Part shown: positions 5,218 through 5,407 of the stretch, one piece after another
How the letters are laid out: every line of letters starts with the position of its first letter
Numbering within the stretch: position 1 is the first letter of the stretch
From: an uncultured Bacillota bacterium
Lineage (GTDB): Bacteria; Bacillota_I; Bacilli_A; RFN20; CAG-826
NCBI GenBank assembly: GCA_946612055.1
Contig: CAMOEH010000150.1
Coordinates: 1-5,407, forward strand
Reading direction: 5' to 3'
Length of the DNA: 5,407 nt
Position numbers and translations under genes: made by a program
The notes under the pieces: model-generated
Databases searched by the model: none
Told to the model about the DNA's origin: nothing
The model's input: only the letters and a program-made list of their open reading frames with translations

Positions 5218-5223
5218 ATATTA
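5218..5223 (-). promoter_or_regulatory. -10 box (TAATAT) of the phosphatase-Nudix gene, leaderless type
   Basis: On the minus strand TAATAT is followed by 6 nt (TTCCCT) and then ATG 5211, with no Shine-Dalgarno site. The -35 region falls in the T-rich tail of the mscL terminator (plus 5228-5246), where no good match is seen. Confidence 0.5.
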
Positions 5224-5227
5224 GTCG

Positions 5228-5265
5228 AAAAAAGGAAAAAGAAAAAGGAGGCCTTTCGACCTCCT
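5228..5265 (-). terminator. Intrinsic terminator downstream of mscL
   Basis: Read on the minus strand, AGGAGGTCGAAAGGCCTCCT (5265 to 5246) folds into an 8-bp stem with one U-G wobble, closed by a GAAA tetraloop. It is followed by TTTTTC, TTTTTCC and TTTTTTCG. The hairpin begins 13 nt past the mscL stop. The plus strand has no T-tract after it, so it acts leftward only. The promoter of the phosphatase-Nudix gene starts immediately beyond it, which supports separate transcription. Confidence 0.85.
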
Positions 5266-5278
5266 AAACGGCTGGTGT

Positions 5279-5407
5279 TTATTTCTCTTTCGGAGTCTGC
5301 TGCTCTCTGAGCATGTCGCGGATCTGAACGAGGATATCGAGCTCGGTGGGTTTGGGAGCATCGGGTTCGACGGGAGCCGGGCGTTCTTCGGGGTGTTTCT
5401 TGTAATA
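5279..5407 (-). CDS. mscL: Large-conductance mechanosensitive channel MscL, C-terminal fragment
   Basis: The frame enters from the right edge and ends at TAA 5279-5281 after 42 residues; the start and both transmembrane helices lie outside the window. What remains starts YYKKHPEERPAP, a proline-rich linker, then TELDILVQIRDMLREQQ. That matches the cytoplasmic C-terminal helix of MscL (E. coli ends in ...EVLLTEIRDLLKEQ...), which bundles as a pentameric coiled coil below the pore. MscL forms an inner-membrane tension-gated channel that releases solutes under hypo-osmotic shock. The gene is closed by the terminator 13 nt downstream. Identification rests on this short segment only, so it is good but not certain. 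Confidence 0.8.
   Translation of the reverse strand, partial: YYKKHPEERPAPVEPDAPKPTELDILVQIRDMLREQQTPKEK

Noticed and set aside
4684..5310. A 208-codon open frame on the plus strand opposite the phosphatase-Nudix gene
   Set aside because: It lies antisense to a gene with clear domains on both active sites, shows no recognisable family, and lacks a ribosome site; it is a shadow frame.
1..5407. A defence, toxin-antitoxin, CRISPR or mobile element system
   Set aside because: No repeat array, transposase, integrase, or recognisable effector/toxin motif is visible on either strand.

Overview
The window reads as an ordinary chromosomal stretch of a low-complexity-free, moderate-GC bacterium, probably a member of the Bacillota (Bacilli or Erysipelotrichia-like gut lineages). 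This is inferred from lysine-rich proteins, sigma-A-type -10 boxes, strong GC-hairpin/T-tract terminators and clear GGAGG-type ribosome sites on some genes. TGA is used as a stop (end of the ATP-grasp gene, in an ATGA overlap) and tryptophan is TGG, so the genetic code is the standard bacterial one and not the Mycoplasma one. The species cannot be told from this sequence.

Layout. Bases 1-849 (minus) hold the first 283 residues of a HI0933/YhiN-type flavoprotein that runs off the left edge. A 120-bp divergent promoter region separates it from a plus-strand unit: an unrecognised 156-residue protein (970-1440) followed by a small P-loop kinase of the T4 polynucleotide kinase type (1481-1969). 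A near-perfect bidirectional terminator (about 1968-1999) sits between that unit and a convergent small DUF2188 gene (2010-2237, minus). A second divergent promoter region, with a 16-bp palindrome, separates DUF2188 from a plus-strand pair: a RimK-like ATP-grasp ligase (2324-3211) and an alpha/beta hydrolase of the proline iminopeptidase type (3208-4128), coupled by an ATGA overlap. Directly abutting on the other strand, with no intergenic base, is a 360-residue fusion of a Y_phosphatase3-type tyrosine phosphatase and a Nudix hydrolase (4129-5211, minus). At the right edge lies the C-terminal 42 residues of the mechanosensitive channel MscL (5279-5407, minus), followed by its terminator.

How it fits together. 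These look like five or six short independent transcription units and not one pathway. The only tight functional link is the ligase/hydrolase pair, where one enzyme should make an amide or ester bond and the other should break one. The most unusual features are (i) that four of the five promoter-proximal genes have their -10 hexamer only 6-7 nt before the start codon and no ribosome site, implying leaderless mRNAs, while internal genes carry Shine-Dalgarno sequences; and (ii) the phosphatase-Nudix fusion. I see no mobile element, CRISPR array, rRNA or tRNA, and no convincing defence or secretion system.
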